A stretch of DNA of 64,000 nucleotides from Tillandsia leiboldiana. Taxonomy: Eukaryota; Streptophyta; Magnoliopsida; Poales; Bromeliaceae. Location: contig CM055077.1 in the NCBI GenBank assembly GCA_029204045.2, positions 4,025,210 to 4,089,209 of the forward strand, given 5' to 3'. A program made the position numbers and the translations under genes. Of the stretch, positions 33,834-45,829 are shown piece after piece. The notes beneath the pieces were generated by a model that saw nothing but the letters and a program-made list of their open reading frames with translations, had not been told where the DNA came from and searched no databases. Each line of letters opens with the position of its first letter. Position 1 is the first letter of the stretch.

Positions 33834-36800
33834 TGTCACGCCCCGGGGAGATACTGCGCCCCGGCTCGCCAACAGATCCGCCGCCCATACGGGAAGCCCC
33901 GTATAGGCGTAGCGACTAACCTGCAAGGAAACATCTACACTAGCAGATATCAGAGCTGAAAGAGAAAAGCTGGAATAATATACATAAAATAAAACTACAT
34001 CTCACAAATATACAGACCAACCTCACCAGAATACAGGAGTCTCTCAGAAAAGCAGGAAAGGAAGGTACAACTCAAAACCTCACTACAAAAGTCACTCGAC
34101 ATAACACACACCAAAATAGTACAGGGGTACATCTACTCACACACTGAAAATGACAGGAGGGGATCTATCTCGCGACTCCCTTACCTCGGTCAGAAGGAGC
34201 TGGATCAGCAACAGGAGCTGCAGGAACCGGAGCAGAAGTCCCTGGGGAGAAAACACCACGACGGGTGTGAGAACTACATCCCACAGTAGTTCTCAGTGGG
34301 TGCCGCCAACAAGCCCGACGGTCTGCCCACTAAGTCTACCAGAGGCATAAAGTAACATATGCAGTGCTGTAAGGAAAGCTGGGGAAAGTAACTCTACAGC
34401 TACTATGCCTCTATCTAGATGCTCAACAGTGGAACAGAAAGAACATAATGCCACAACTAACTCTCCTCCCTGATCACCCAATCAAAACTGACTGCCACAT
34501 CGGGTCCAGTCAAACCTGCGCCAACCTACTGCCGTTACGTCCCAGAGGAGCGGACTTACGTAGGGCGTCCATGGCTGCCAACAAAAGCACAGCCAGAGGG
34601 ACAAATGCAACAACAAGTCACGAAAGAACATCTCAAACTCACGCGGGTACAACAACCCGGTCTCGCCTACTCCGGAGTGGCACTCGAGGGGAGCGACCCG
34701 CTCGAGTCAAAGTAACCCATAAGAATCTCTGTAAAGTATCTCTGTAAAGCTCAAATGTGGCTCATGCAGGCTATGATCCAATCCTCGATCAACAAGATCG
34801 ACTACCAAACAAATCACTGACTCACTCACTGGCTGGAATCTACACAGCTGAAACTCACTGTCTCTCTGACAGTTTCCAAGAACCCAGATCTACCATCACT
34901 ATCACTCTCCCAAAGAAATCAAATCTACAGACTGCTATCAACTCCACTCGGTCCCCAAACACGAGTGCAAATGCATCCCACAACCACCCGACCTCTCGGC
35001 CCACAACTCGGGCGAGGAAAAGCTAAGTCCAAAGTGAAATGAAGTATCGTGATGTGGAATGTCTAGAGCAGTAAAAACCTAGCCCAAGTTGGAGTTTTTC
35101 TACAGACTGGCTGAACATGATACATATGACAGGGGTGCTAGGTCAAATTCCAAGATTTCATTACTTAACATAGAGTAGGAATCAAAAGATTCATCAACTG
35201 ATATACAAGATACAACATACAGTTTTACACATGCTAATACTCCAATTTCTAACATGCATGATCCTACACACATAGAATTAGTACACAGTCCAGAGTTCTT
35301 GGAAGCAAGGTCACCCACCTGAAAGTGCTAACTGCCCGGAATCGTACAGCTGAGAAAGCCCAAAACAGACAAATCACAGATCCCACCAATCCAACAACAC
35401 GGTAGAAGTGCTCACAACCTCCTGGGTACAAACATACACCAAAATTACACTTTAATCCACACAAAATCCAAAATCCCAAAATCTGTGGTGAACAGTCCCA
35501 TTCACACAAAATTTCACCTGAAAAACTTCCTCCAAAAATTCCAATAAAAATATAAAGGCGATCCTCGCGAAGAGTAGATGTCGATAGAGTCCTGAAACGT
35601 CGAATTCCGATGTCCGGATGAGGAGATAAAAATCCGACAAGTAGGTGCTGTCCAAATCAACCAACAGTCGCAAAGGGGGTTAAAAATGTACCCAGAACCC
35701 CAAGAAAAGCTCGGATCCAGAAAAAGTGTCCAACACGGAAAATGTAGATTTACCTCTTACGAAACCGTCACCGCAGAAATCGTCCAAAAATAACGTCGGG
35801 GTAGCCCGGTAGACCTCCCAGACTAAACTGCGACGAAAATGGGCCTCCAACAGTAGATCGTCGCTCCGCACCCCAATGCAGAAGTCGCCGTCGTCGCGGC
35901 CTCCAAAAATTCTGAACCTTCGCCGGAAGATGCATAAGAGGGAGAGAAAGAAAATTGGTAAAGGGCTCAGGGGCTAAAACTCTTGGGAAAAGCTTCAAAA
36001 ACGAGCCCCAAGGGGCCTATTTATAGGCCTCACCCGAAATCAGCCCAAAAGACAAGTCAAAGGGGCTTTCGGGCCCAACTTTCGGGCGCCCGGAACATTC
36101 GGGCGCCTACAGTGTTGGGCCCGGCCCAACACTGTGCGCGCCCGGATTGATCCGGTGCCGCCACGTGTCCCCCCCGAACAGGGGACAGCGGTGCGGGGCC
36201 ACCCGATGGCCGCCACGTGTCCGGCCCCGCGCTCCCCGCGCCCGGCGCACATGCGCCCACCAATCATGGCGCGCCACGTGTAGCGAGGTCCACGGCGGCG
36301 ACCACGGGCCGCGGTTCACGGCGGCCCACCCGGGTCGCTGCGCCCGCCAACCAGCGGGCGACACGTGGCCCGGCGGGTCCATCGTGCGCCGCGCCCGGCG
36401 CGGTCCACGCGCTGTCGCGCGTGCGTTGACCCGCCAACCGGCGTCTGCCACGTGGCACTGTGCCGCGTCGCATACGCCAGGTGCGTATGGACCGACCAAC
36501 CAGAAGAAGCCACGTGGCCCGCCCCGGTCCACTGCACCAACCGCGCGCCCCCGTGGACCAAGCCGCGTGAGCCCGCCAATGGGCAGCCGCCACGTGTCCA
36601 GGCGCCGGTCCATGCACCAGCGCCCAAGCTCTGTGGACCGAGCGGTATGCGCCGGCCCAATCAGAAGCTGCCACGTGGCAGGGGCTGGTCCACGGCGGTT
36701 CCCATGCACCGAAATGCGCGAAATACTTTCGAGAGTCCGTTTTTGGGCATCCGGACAAAGAATTTAACAAGCAAATAGCCGTTTTCAAGCGTTTTTCCGT

Positions 36801-37004
36801 GCTGAATCCATTTCCGACCTCTATTGGGCCTAATTCTTTTCCGAAATTTCGGCAAACTCAGCCGAAGGCCTACACAGCTAATAATAACACACAGGGTCCA
36901 TCTGTGGCATCCCATTGATGCACCATGGGCCAGATACACCAACACTGGGTGCTCCAACAGTGGATTCATCGGAAGAACGCTGCATGGGAACCAGGGCCAC
37001 TACA
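33834..37004 (-). mobile_element. Gypsy family 2, 5' LTR
   Basis: On the minus strand it runs from TGTAGTGGCCCTGG to GGGGCGTGACA. An intact TATA box CTATAAATAG is at 36017-36026 (minus). The U3 between 36150 and 36700 carries about eight CACGTG boxes (36163, 36215, 36275, 36361, 36449, 36511, 36592, 36672), many with a CCAAT motif 15-20 bases away. Part of the U3 shown near 36110-36125 also varies slightly in length from the 3' LTR. Confidence 0.92.
36017..36026 (-). promoter_or_regulatory. TATA box of gypsy family 2 5' LTR
   Basis: CTATAAATAG on the minus strand, just downstream of the GC-rich CACGTG-bearing U3. The equivalent box in the 3' LTR is mutated. Confidence 0.7.
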
Positions 37005-37713
37005 ATTTAAATTTTAAATTTTAAATTTTAAAATTTAATATGTTATGGGAATGTTCAGATTTCAAAATTGAATATGTTGGAGGATTCGAACGAGAGAATT
37101 TGCTTGAATTCAAAATTTGATTGGAATTTGGTTGGGGATTTGAATTTCGAATATGAATTTGAATAAATTGGCTGAAAGATATTTTGAGAGAATTGATGGA
37201 TGAAGGATTTCGGCTGAATTCAAAATTTAAATTTGAGTACAGGTGACGTTTGAGAGATAAATTCAAATTTGAGTATAGGTGGGATTTGAGATATATTTTG
37301 AAATTTCGTTAAAAATTTGAAATTCAAAATTCAAAATTCAAAATTCAATTTGAACATAATTTTTGAAATTGAATCTTTAAACAAGAAGTTGACTATAATG
37401 TAAGTCCCGCGTGGCAGAAAAAAATAGAATCCGACTAATTTGGTGAACATAATTTTTGAAATTGAATCTTTAAATAAGAAGTTGACTATAATGTAAGTCC
37501 CACGTGGCAGAAAAAAATAGAATCCGACTAATTTGGTGACTAAAAAAATCGACGGATTTTGATGAGACCTATATGGTTGTGTTCACAAATGGCCTATTAA
37601 TGTGGCTTGAATTTATAGTAAAATTTGCTGGACCCAAATTATTAATATGTTAAAAATTTTGGGCCATAATCTTTCCCCCTATTTTTTTATTATAATTTTT
37701 TTGTATGCCAACA
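37005..37713 (+). repeat. Repeat X2, left terminal arm
   Basis: It is homologous, inverted, to 38872-39440. Common landmarks are TCGAACGAG...AAATTTGCTTG, AGTTGACTATAATGTAAG, TCACAAATGGCCTATTAA and TTAATATGTTAAAAATTTTG. A 75-bp segment is tandemly duplicated at 37345-37520. Gypsy family 2 inserted into its outer part. The arm leads straight into the minus-strand minisatellite. Confidence 0.75.
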
Positions 37714-38719
37714 CCGCCATGTCACTAAACTGAGCGACCCATATTCATATCGACCGCCATGTCACAAAACTGAGCAGCCCATACTCATATCGACCGCCAT
37801 GTCACTAAACTGAGCGACCCATATTCATATCGACCGCCATGTCACTAAACTGAGCGACCCATATTCATATCGACCGCCATGTCAATAAACTGAGCAACGC
37901 ATATCATATCGACCGTCATGACACTAAACTGAGTAACCCATACTCATATCGACCGCCATGTCAATAAACTGAGCAACGCATATCATATGGACCGCCATGT
38001 CACTAAACTGAGCAACCCATAATCATATCGACCGCCATGTCACTAAACTGAGCAACACATATCAAATAGACCGTCATGTCACTAAACTGAGCAACCCATA
38101 TTCATATCGACCGCCATGTCAATAAACTGAGCAACGCATATCATATCGACCGCCATGTCAGTAAACTGAGTAACCCATACTCATATCGACCGCCATGTCA
38201 ATAAACTGAGCAACGCATATCATATGGACCGCCATGTCACTAAACTGAGCAACCCATACACATATCGACCGCCATGTCACTAAACTGAGCAACCCATACA
38301 CATATCGACCGCCATGTCACTAAACTGAGCAACGCATATCATATGGAACGCCATGTCACTAAACTGAGCAACCCATACTCATATCGACCGCCATGTCACT
38401 AAACTGAGCAACGCATATCATATGGAACGTCATGCCACTAAACTGAGCAACCCATACTCATATCGACCGTCATGTCACTAAACTGAGCAACGCATATCAT
38501 ATGGACCGTCATGTCACTAAACTAAGCGACCTATATTCATATCGACCGCCATGTCACTAAACTGAGTAACTCATACTCATATCGACCGCCATGTCACTAA
38601 ACTGAGCGACCCATACTCATATCGACCGCCATGTCACTAAACTGAGTGACCAATACCCATTCGACCATCATGTCAATGAACTAAACAAGCCATTTTCAAT
38701 TGATCGCCATGTCTGAGAA
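37714..38719 (-). repeat. 39/40-bp minisatellite array, minus orientation
   Basis: About 25 units of the sequence seen at 21652-23113, read on the minus strand, with the same two variants alternating. Divergent edge units lie toward 38640-38719. Together with the flanking inverted arms it forms a roughly 2.4-kb element (37005-39440). Confidence 0.95.
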
Positions 38720-39440
38720 ATTAAATTGGGTGCGTACAAAAAAAATGGAAAAAAATATTTGAAAAAAAAAATTGAATAGAAAAGATAATTGAACGTGCAT
38801 CTTTTCACCGTACTCGTGCCTCGTACAACGAAAAGATGGGGGGCATTTTGTTTGCGTAAAAAAAAAAAATTATAATAAAAAAAATAGGGGAAAAGATTAT
38901 GGGTGGTCCGTAATATTGATTTGTCTATATATTTCTAATAAGCCCCGTATAAGCCCAAAATTTTTAACATATTAATAATTTGGGTCCAACAAATTTTACT
39001 GCAAATTCAATCCCTTAATAGGTCATTTGTGAACACAAGCTTAGGCCATTTGTGAACACAAGCTTATGGGTCTCGTCAAAGCTCCGTCGATTTTTTTTAG
39101 TCTACCAAATCAGTTAGATCCTTTTTTTTTTTTTGCCCAGCGGGTCTTATATTATAGTCAACTTCTTGTTTAAAGGTTCAATTTAAAAAATTATGTTCAA
39201 ATTAAATTTTGAATTTCGAATTTCAAATTTCCAACCAAATTTCAAAATATCTCTCAGACTCCTATTTCATTTGAATTTCAAATTTCCAACCCAATTTCAA
39301 AATATTTTTCAACTGATTTATCCAAATTTACCAATATCCTATTTAGTTGGAATTCAATTTTGAATTTTTGAATCCAAGCAAATTTCCTCGTTCGAAATTT
39401 GAACCCCTCAATTTTGAAATTTGAACATAACAAGATATTC
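38720..39440 (-). repeat. Repeat X2, right terminal arm
   Basis: On the minus strand it matches 9690-10662 plus 21563-21651 (X1) and 37030-37708 (left arm of X2). It carries the empty site for the composite insertion (ACGGTGAAAAGATGCACG) and lacks the 519-bp MITE. The left arm of X2 lacks the segment between about 38800 and 38900 seen here. Confidence 0.75.
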
Positions 39441-39479
39441 AATTTTGAAATTTAAAATTTAAAATTTAAAACCACACTT

Positions 39480-40359
39480 TCTCAAATTTGAACATAACCA
39501 TTCGATTGTTTAACATATTTTCCTGACGTATTGAAATTTGAACATAAATGTTCGATTTTGAAATTTGAACATATTTAATTTAAAATTTAAATACAAACAT
39601 ATTTTTTGATTTTGAAATTTGAACATATTTAATTTAAAATTTAAATACAAACATATTTTTCCGACGTATTGAAATTTGAACATAACTATTCAATTTTGAA
39701 ATTTGAACATATTCAATTTTGAAATTTGAAATTTAAAATTTGAATATATATAACCATACTCCCTCAACATATTGAAATTTGAACATAACCGTTCAATTTT
39801 AAAATTTGAACATATTCAATTTTAAAATTTGAATTTTAAAATTTGAACATATCCTTTCAATTTTAAAATTTAATTTTGAAATTTGAAATTTAAAATTTGA
39901 ATATAATAATTTTCTCAACGTATACAAATTTGAATCTCGTCTTTTCCTCAACGAACCCATATTCCCACGCACGTCGGTCCTCAACAAACCCGCATTTCCT
40001 CGCCAACCCCTTAACAAATCCCAACAAACCCACGTGATATTTCTCTGCCACTCTCCACTATAAATAGAGAAAATAGAAAGAATAAAAGGGGAGATTTTTG
40101 GTTTGAAGGAGAACAGCACAAGCCCACCGCAACAAAAAAAAAAATAACTTCCTCCCAAATTCCACCACATATCGTATATTCCCACAACGCAATATTCCAC
40201 AAAAAAAAAGAAAAAAAAAGAAAAAAAAAAGAAAAAAAAGAAAAAACCTCCCCAATTCTCTAATACGCCGTACGTTCCCAATTCCCCAATTACAAGCTTC
40301 GACTTCCTCACCATATCGTACAGCTCCGATTCTCTTATCTTTGACTTCGCCGCCACCTC
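39480..40359 (+). repeat. Promoter-like repeat block B, right copy
   Basis: Same-strand copy of 24780-25430. After AT-rich units with AAATTTGAACATA comes a TATA box CTATAAATAG at 40058-40067 and a transcribed-looking leader. The leader is interrupted at 40360 by a solo LTR and resumes at 43420, reaching a good splice-donor match CAG/GTAAG at 43461-43468. The parent element is not identified; no coding frame is recognised. Confidence 0.6.
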
Positions 40360-43300
40360 TGTCACGCCCCGGGTGTAAACCAGAACCCGGGCCCGTCTAC
40401 AGATCCGCCGTGCACACGGAATTTCCAGCGTACACGAAGCGCTGGTAACCTGCTCAGAAATAAGATGTACAATAAAAGAGCATAATACAGAGCTGAAATA
40501 GAAGAACCACATAGTATCTCAGACTGGAACTAAGAATAAAGCTGTAATAAATACAATAATCTCCCAGCTCACCAAAATAGTACAACCAGCTGGCTAAAAC
40601 CAGACCCAAAAGTAAAGTGCTACAGTCTGAGATATAAAAAAAGGGTACAATATAAGTCCAGCTACTCTCACTGTCGGGGCAGACGATCTAGCTAGTCCGC
40701 TATCCTCTTACCTCGATCTGCCGCTGATGGCCCAGCAGCTCCCGCAGACGACTCTGCAAAACAACGGGAAAGAGACAGAAAACAACAATGGGGGGTGAGA
40801 ACTACTAGATAAACCAGTAGCCTCCCCTAATGGGTAAAACCTCAACTCTGACACACCCACTAGGACTACTAGAGGCAAAAGAAAAGAACAGTGGTAAGCT
40901 ATAAAGGCTGCTGATAAAAAGGGGAACTACCACTACGATGCCTCTAAATGCCATGTAGAACGAAGTGACTGAATGTATGCATCAATACCTAACATGCCTG
41001 CCTGAAATAACCCAATCAATGAACTAGTAAGAACTGGTACTGCCTGCTGTGCCTTGCCGTATCGGGTATGTTGGCCGACGCATAACACCGATGAAAAGAA
41101 GGAGTCTCAAGGACTCAAAGCCTGCCTGTCGCACACTCCGGAGTGGCACTCGAGGGGAGCGACCCACACGAGTAAAGTATCTCAGTAACCAGTATCATAA
41201 GTGTCATAAAACAGCAGGACTGGATCACGACTCTGATCGAAGTGGAAAAAACCATCCACTAAAGAAAACCCCGATACTCAATCTGATGCAATAGTACTCA
41301 ATAAGTGGAAAACTCCATCCACTAGAGAAACCTGATACCCAATCAGATGCAATAGTACTCAATAAGTGGGAAACTCCATCCACTAGCAAAAAGCCCGATC
41401 CCCAATCTGATGCACAAGTAAACATCCGGTCAACCGCCTAATATCCGCGGTCGCCGCAATACCCCATAAGTCCAAAGCCTGATAAAGTAATCAACATCTG
41501 GTCAACCGCCTAATATCCGCGGTTACCACAATGCCCCACAATCCACAATCAAGTACCACCTGTCCCGGACTCCAAGGTCCCGACTACACTATCCCAAACC
41601 CCTGCTCGAACCCGAGCAACCAGACTCAAAAGTCTAAATGAGAAGGAGAAAGGAAACAATCATGGTTTCTCCTAAGTCAAGTCCCAACATGATAGTGTAG
41701 CAATAAATAGTGGCCTACCTAGATGTCCATACAAGCATGCAATTGTCCTCTTTTAAAACTATAGAAAAGTGTCAGATTTTGAAAAGATGGATCTTACTAT
41801 ACCGACATAATAAGTCATTTGCATGCAAGATTATGATATAGCATTTGTCCCAACAACAGTGTCCCCATTTAACATAAATAAGCTGTCATATAATTTGTGG
41901 GCTCTACTCATGCAATTCACAATTGGAATACCGATTATCAGTTTTGAAATAGGGGATCTCTAATACTCCTAGTGAGTTAGTCAAAAATGAGGTAAGCAAC
42001 AACCACCCGCCTCGAAAAGCGCAATCCACACCCAAATAGTCTCCTAGCTGTCCACAGTCCTCTAATCCTGCAACTCACTGAAAACAGTGCACAGCTGTAC
42101 AGAACAACGCACCCGGTATAAATACAAGTCCCAAAAATACAGTATTTGCTATTTTCCAAACAGCACGGAAAAAAAGGAGTTTTTTACCTCTGTACAGTGC
42201 TTCAAAAAATCCAGAAAAATTACGGTTGCGTTCCTTGTGACGATTAGATCGAAATTGACTACTTATACGCCTTGATCCGATGCTCCTAGCTCAAGATATA
42301 AATCGGATAACTTGATGTTGTCCAAAACACACCACAGCAAAAAGGGGGTCATAGAAGCCTCAGGAACCATGTCAAAAGTGCGAAAAGGAGCGAAGTGATC
42401 AACACGAAAAACGAAGCCTTACCTCTTAGGAACGCTCTGCCGTAGAAATCGCTCAAAAATTCCTCCTGGTTAGCGCACAAGAATTTTCTGACTAAACTGC
42501 GACGGAAAATGGGCCGAAACTGAAAATCGTCGCAGTGCGCCGCGTCGCAGATAACTCGCTGTCGGCAACTCCAAAAATTCTAAAACTTCTCGGGGAGAGG
42601 GAGGACAGAGAGGGGAACAATTTTTGTAAAGACCACAAGCTCTGATTCTCTCTCTACGATGCGGAATTTGCAATGAGAAAGGGAGAAAGAGGGAGATTCC
42701 TTATATAATGGGACAGAGAATCTTCGGGCTCCACACCAGATCCGGGCCCAAACAGGAAACACCAAAATGGACCAATCAGGACGCGCCACGTTTCCACAAA
42801 ACAGGAAATAGCCTATGCAAGTCCACTCAGAATTTGCCACGTGTCACCCCGGGTGCACGTGCCCGGTCCCCGCTCCGGGTTTTCCGGATCCTGTCAGCCA
42901 ATGGGCTGCTCCCACGTGTCACCACTCCGTGAAGCCGTCCAACCAATGAGGAAACGCCACGTGGCAACACCTATTTTCCGTGCACCCGGTGCACGCCATG
43001 CCTGTGGACCCCGCCGCCTGCGCGCCTTCCCGCGCTGCCCGCGCCGCGTCCTGCCGCGCTCTGCCGCGCTCCGCCGCTGCGCCGCCGCTCGCTGCCAGCC
43101 GCCGGTCGCCGGTCGCCGGAACAGTAATTCCGGCCGCCGGAGTTACTGTTCCGGTGAACAGTAATTTTGGCGCCGAAAAATAAGTGAATACATCATTTTG
43201 ATTATTTTCGCGCGCTGAGTCCAAATCCGCCGTCCGTTTTGCCAAATTCTCATCCGAAATTTTTGTCGAAAGCCCCCGGAAAGCCCACTTGATCCGATTT

Positions 43301-43419
43301 TCGCGCCGGATCTATTTCTGAGATCCGTTTTCGACACTACGAGCTTCGATATACTGTGTGAGCTTCCTGTAGTCACTGTAATCACTGCAACAGTCTCTGC
43401 GGAAGTCTGGATCATCACA
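40360..43419 (-). mobile_element. Solo LTR of a third gypsy family
   Basis: A 3060-bp LTR read on the minus strand from TGTGATGATCCAG to GGGGCGTGACA, flanked by the target duplication ACCTC (40355-40359 and 43420-43424) with no internal region, so it is the product of LTR-LTR recombination. A TATA-like CATTATATAA lies at 42701-42710 (minus). CACGTG boxes lie at about 42840, 42914 and 42959. Repeats such as ACTCCATCCACTAG occur at 41250-41400. Open frames inside are not genes. Confidence 0.9.
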
Positions 43420-43550
43420 ACCTCACCATCTCGTATCGTATATTCTTAGGCGTACTCTCTCAGGTAAGAAAAATATATATATATATTTTATCAGAGAAGG
43501 ATTTTTTTTAAAAAAATAATAATAATAATAAATAAATAAAAAATCATAAT
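43420..43550 (+). other. Resumed leader of block B with a splice-donor-like site
   Basis: After the target duplication the sequence ACCATCTCGTATCGTATATTC continues what stood before the solo LTR. TCTCTCAGGTAAGAAA (around 43457-43471) is a strong match to a plant 5' splice site. It is followed by AT-rich DNA. Confidence 0.45.
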
Positions 43551-43767
43551 AAAGCCGGTTCGGGTTTTTCTTCGGGCGCCCTAATTTTAGGCTCATCCCA
43601 AAACCCGTTTGGATGATTTCTTCTGACATCCAAACTTAGGTTAAACAAAAAAAAAAAGAGAAAAAAAAATTATAATAAAGCTGGTTCGAATTTTTCTTCG
43701 GACGCCCTAACTTTAGGCTCATCCCAAAACCGGTTCGAATGATTTTTTCGGACATCCGAACTTTGGT

Positions 43768-43812
<45 letters not shown>

Positions 43813-44340
43813 AGAGAAAGAAAAATTAAATAAAGCCGGTTCGGGTATTTTTCGGAGTCCCTAACTTTAGGCTCATTCCAAAACCGGTTCGGATAATTTA
43901 TTCGGGCATCCGGACTTAGGTTCAAAAAATAGAAAGAAAAATTAAATAAAGCCGGTTCGGGTTTTTCTTCGGACGCCCTAACTTTAGGCTCATTCCAAAA
44001 CCGGTTCGGATGATTTCTTCGGATATCCGGACTTTGGTTCAAAAAAAAAGAAGAAAAATTAAATAAAGCCGGTTCGGGTATTTCTTCGGACGGCCTAACT
44101 TTAGGCTCATTCCAAAACCGGTTCGGATGATTTCTTCGGACATCCGGACTTAGGTTCAATAAAAATAAAAGAAAATTTTAATAAAGCCGGTTCAGGTGAT
44201 TTCTTTGGACACCCTAACTTTAGGCTCGTTCCAAACCGGTTCGGATGATTTCTTCGGACATCCGAATTTAGATTCAATCAAAATAAAAGGAAATTTAATA
44301 AAGTCGGTTCGGATGATTTATTCAGACACCCGGATTTAGG
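43551..44340 (+). repeat. Tandem repeat of about 117 bp (seven units)
   Basis: The units begin AAAGCCGGTTCGGGT and contain TTCTTCGGACGCCCTAACTT and GGATGATTTCTTCGGACATC, with variable A-rich spacers. Starts lie near 43552, 43678, 43830, 43950, 44065, 44184 and 44299. Several units are a multiple of three long, so the minus strand stays open through three of them (43767-44159). Confidence 0.88.
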
Positions 44341-44826
44341 TTCAGTCAAAAAGGGATTTCTTCGGACCCCACATAAAAAAAAAAATAAAAGGGACTTCTT
44401 CGGATCCCAAATAATTTCAAAAAGAGATTTCTTCGGATCCCAAATAATTTCAAAAAGGTATTTCTTCGGATCCCGAATTATTTTCTTTGGATCCCAAATC
44501 AAATAAAAAGAAAAGGAATTTCTTCGAACCCCAAGATAAGATTAGGGGATTTTCTTCGGACTCCAAATAAAATAAAAGGGGATATTAAAATAATCAGAAA
44601 TTTTTTTGAATCCAGAGTAGATTTCAAACAAGATTCAAATGAGGTCTAATCAACTTGGAGCCTAAGTCCAAGAGGCCTAATAAATAACGCGCCAAGTCCA
44701 TATATGGGCACTGAATCCAACCCACATATGACATAGGCTCAGTCCACATACTGCCCCAAATCCAGTCCATATATAATATAAGCCGAGTCCACAAATAAAA
44801 AATTCAAAACCCATTCGGTTCACAAA

Positions 44827-44859
<33 letters not shown>

Positions 44860-44891
44860 ACCCAAAATCCATTCGATCCACAAAATATATA

Positions 44892-44933
<42 letters not shown>

Positions 44934-45179
44934 CAAAACTTATTCAATCTCATCGCCTTAACACATATAATTAAGGCAAAATTATATCCAAACCGACTAG
45001 ATTCTAAATCATATACTTAGAATTTAGCCAAATCCAATTCGATCGAGCTCTAACACATATACTTAGAGTTCATTCAAATCAATCCAACTAACCCTAATAC
45101 ATATACTTAGGGTGTAGTTAACCTTTTACTCTAGCACATATAACGAGAGTGAAAAACATATCAAACTCGGCCAATCCTA
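44341..45179. repeat. Degenerate simple-sequence and palindromic repeats
   Basis: Bases 44345-44560 repeat GGGATTTCTTCGGATCCCAA-like units derived from the preceding array. 44640-44880 repeats AAATCCAGTCCATATATA-like pieces with two long A runs (44828-44862, 44896-44930). 44950-45179 starts the series of CTCTAACACATATACTTAGA palindromes. No gene is seen. Confidence 0.6.
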
Positions 45180-45715
45180 ATACATATAGGACTTAGCCAC
45201 CTCCTACTTTCGAGTAGCATCAAATCCGACCCACCTTAATACATATCATTGGGGTTTGGTCATGTCTCCACTTTGGAACATACGCCAAATGTGAAATCAA
45301 ATATAATTGGACTCTAATACATATACTTAGAGCCAATTGAACCCAATTAAACTCTAACACATATAATTAGAGCTTAATGTCGACTAGTCCTCAACACATA
45401 TAATGGGATCAAGTCAATTTCAAACCCAGCTAAATCCTAATACATATACTTAGGATTTGGTCAATCATTAGGATACGACTTATTCTATCCTCCTCATAAA
45501 GGTCTCTTAATCGAAGGTGCTCCAATCACATGGGGGTAATTAACAATAGATGCTTGCGTCTATTGGAAGTCATGGATCTGCAATACCTGATATCCACATA
45601 TACCCATCCACATATATAAATATTCATCTGAATCGTGAATACCATCCCACGGAAATCCCGAAAAAAAGAGGAACCGTGCGAGATGAGTCATTCAAGATCG
45701 CAGACAAATATGAAA
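45180..45715 (-). repeat. Dispersed repeat block A, inverted copy
   Basis: Complement of 24075-24610 with scattered differences and several better preserved palindromes (CCTAATACATATACTTAGG). Its right edge adjoins the decayed copia element. The two copies bracket a 20-kb nest of insertions in inverted orientation. Confidence 0.8.
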
Positions 45716-45829
45716 GTATCGAGGAGAAAGAAGTCTGAAATGATACTCAAAATTTTGAACTTTCATCTTCAACTTTCTCTCCAAATGAAGGCATTTAATC
45801 GGAGGATACGCCGATTGAATATGGTGAGG

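Larger units (their letters stand above)
25547..37004 (-). mobile_element. Full-length Ty3/gypsy element, family 2 (minus orientation)
   Basis: The element is 11,458 bp and bounded by the target duplication ATTTA (25542-25546 and 37005-37009). It has two LTRs of 3168 and 3171 bp, a primer-binding site TGGTATCAGAGCC (minus, 33813-33825), gag, a pol with protease, reverse transcriptase, RNase H, integrase and a chromodomain-like C-terminus, and a polypurine tract. The domain order and FIDD reverse-transcriptase motif place it in the chromovirus group, probably the Tekay/Del lineage. The near-equal LTRs point to recent insertion. Pol has two stops and at least one frameshift. It sits in the outer left arm of repeat X2. 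Confidence 0.93.

Noticed and set aside
43767..44159. 130-aa minus-strand protein
   Set aside because: Translation of three tandem repeat units and a poly-A tract. Recorded as a repeat with a note instead.
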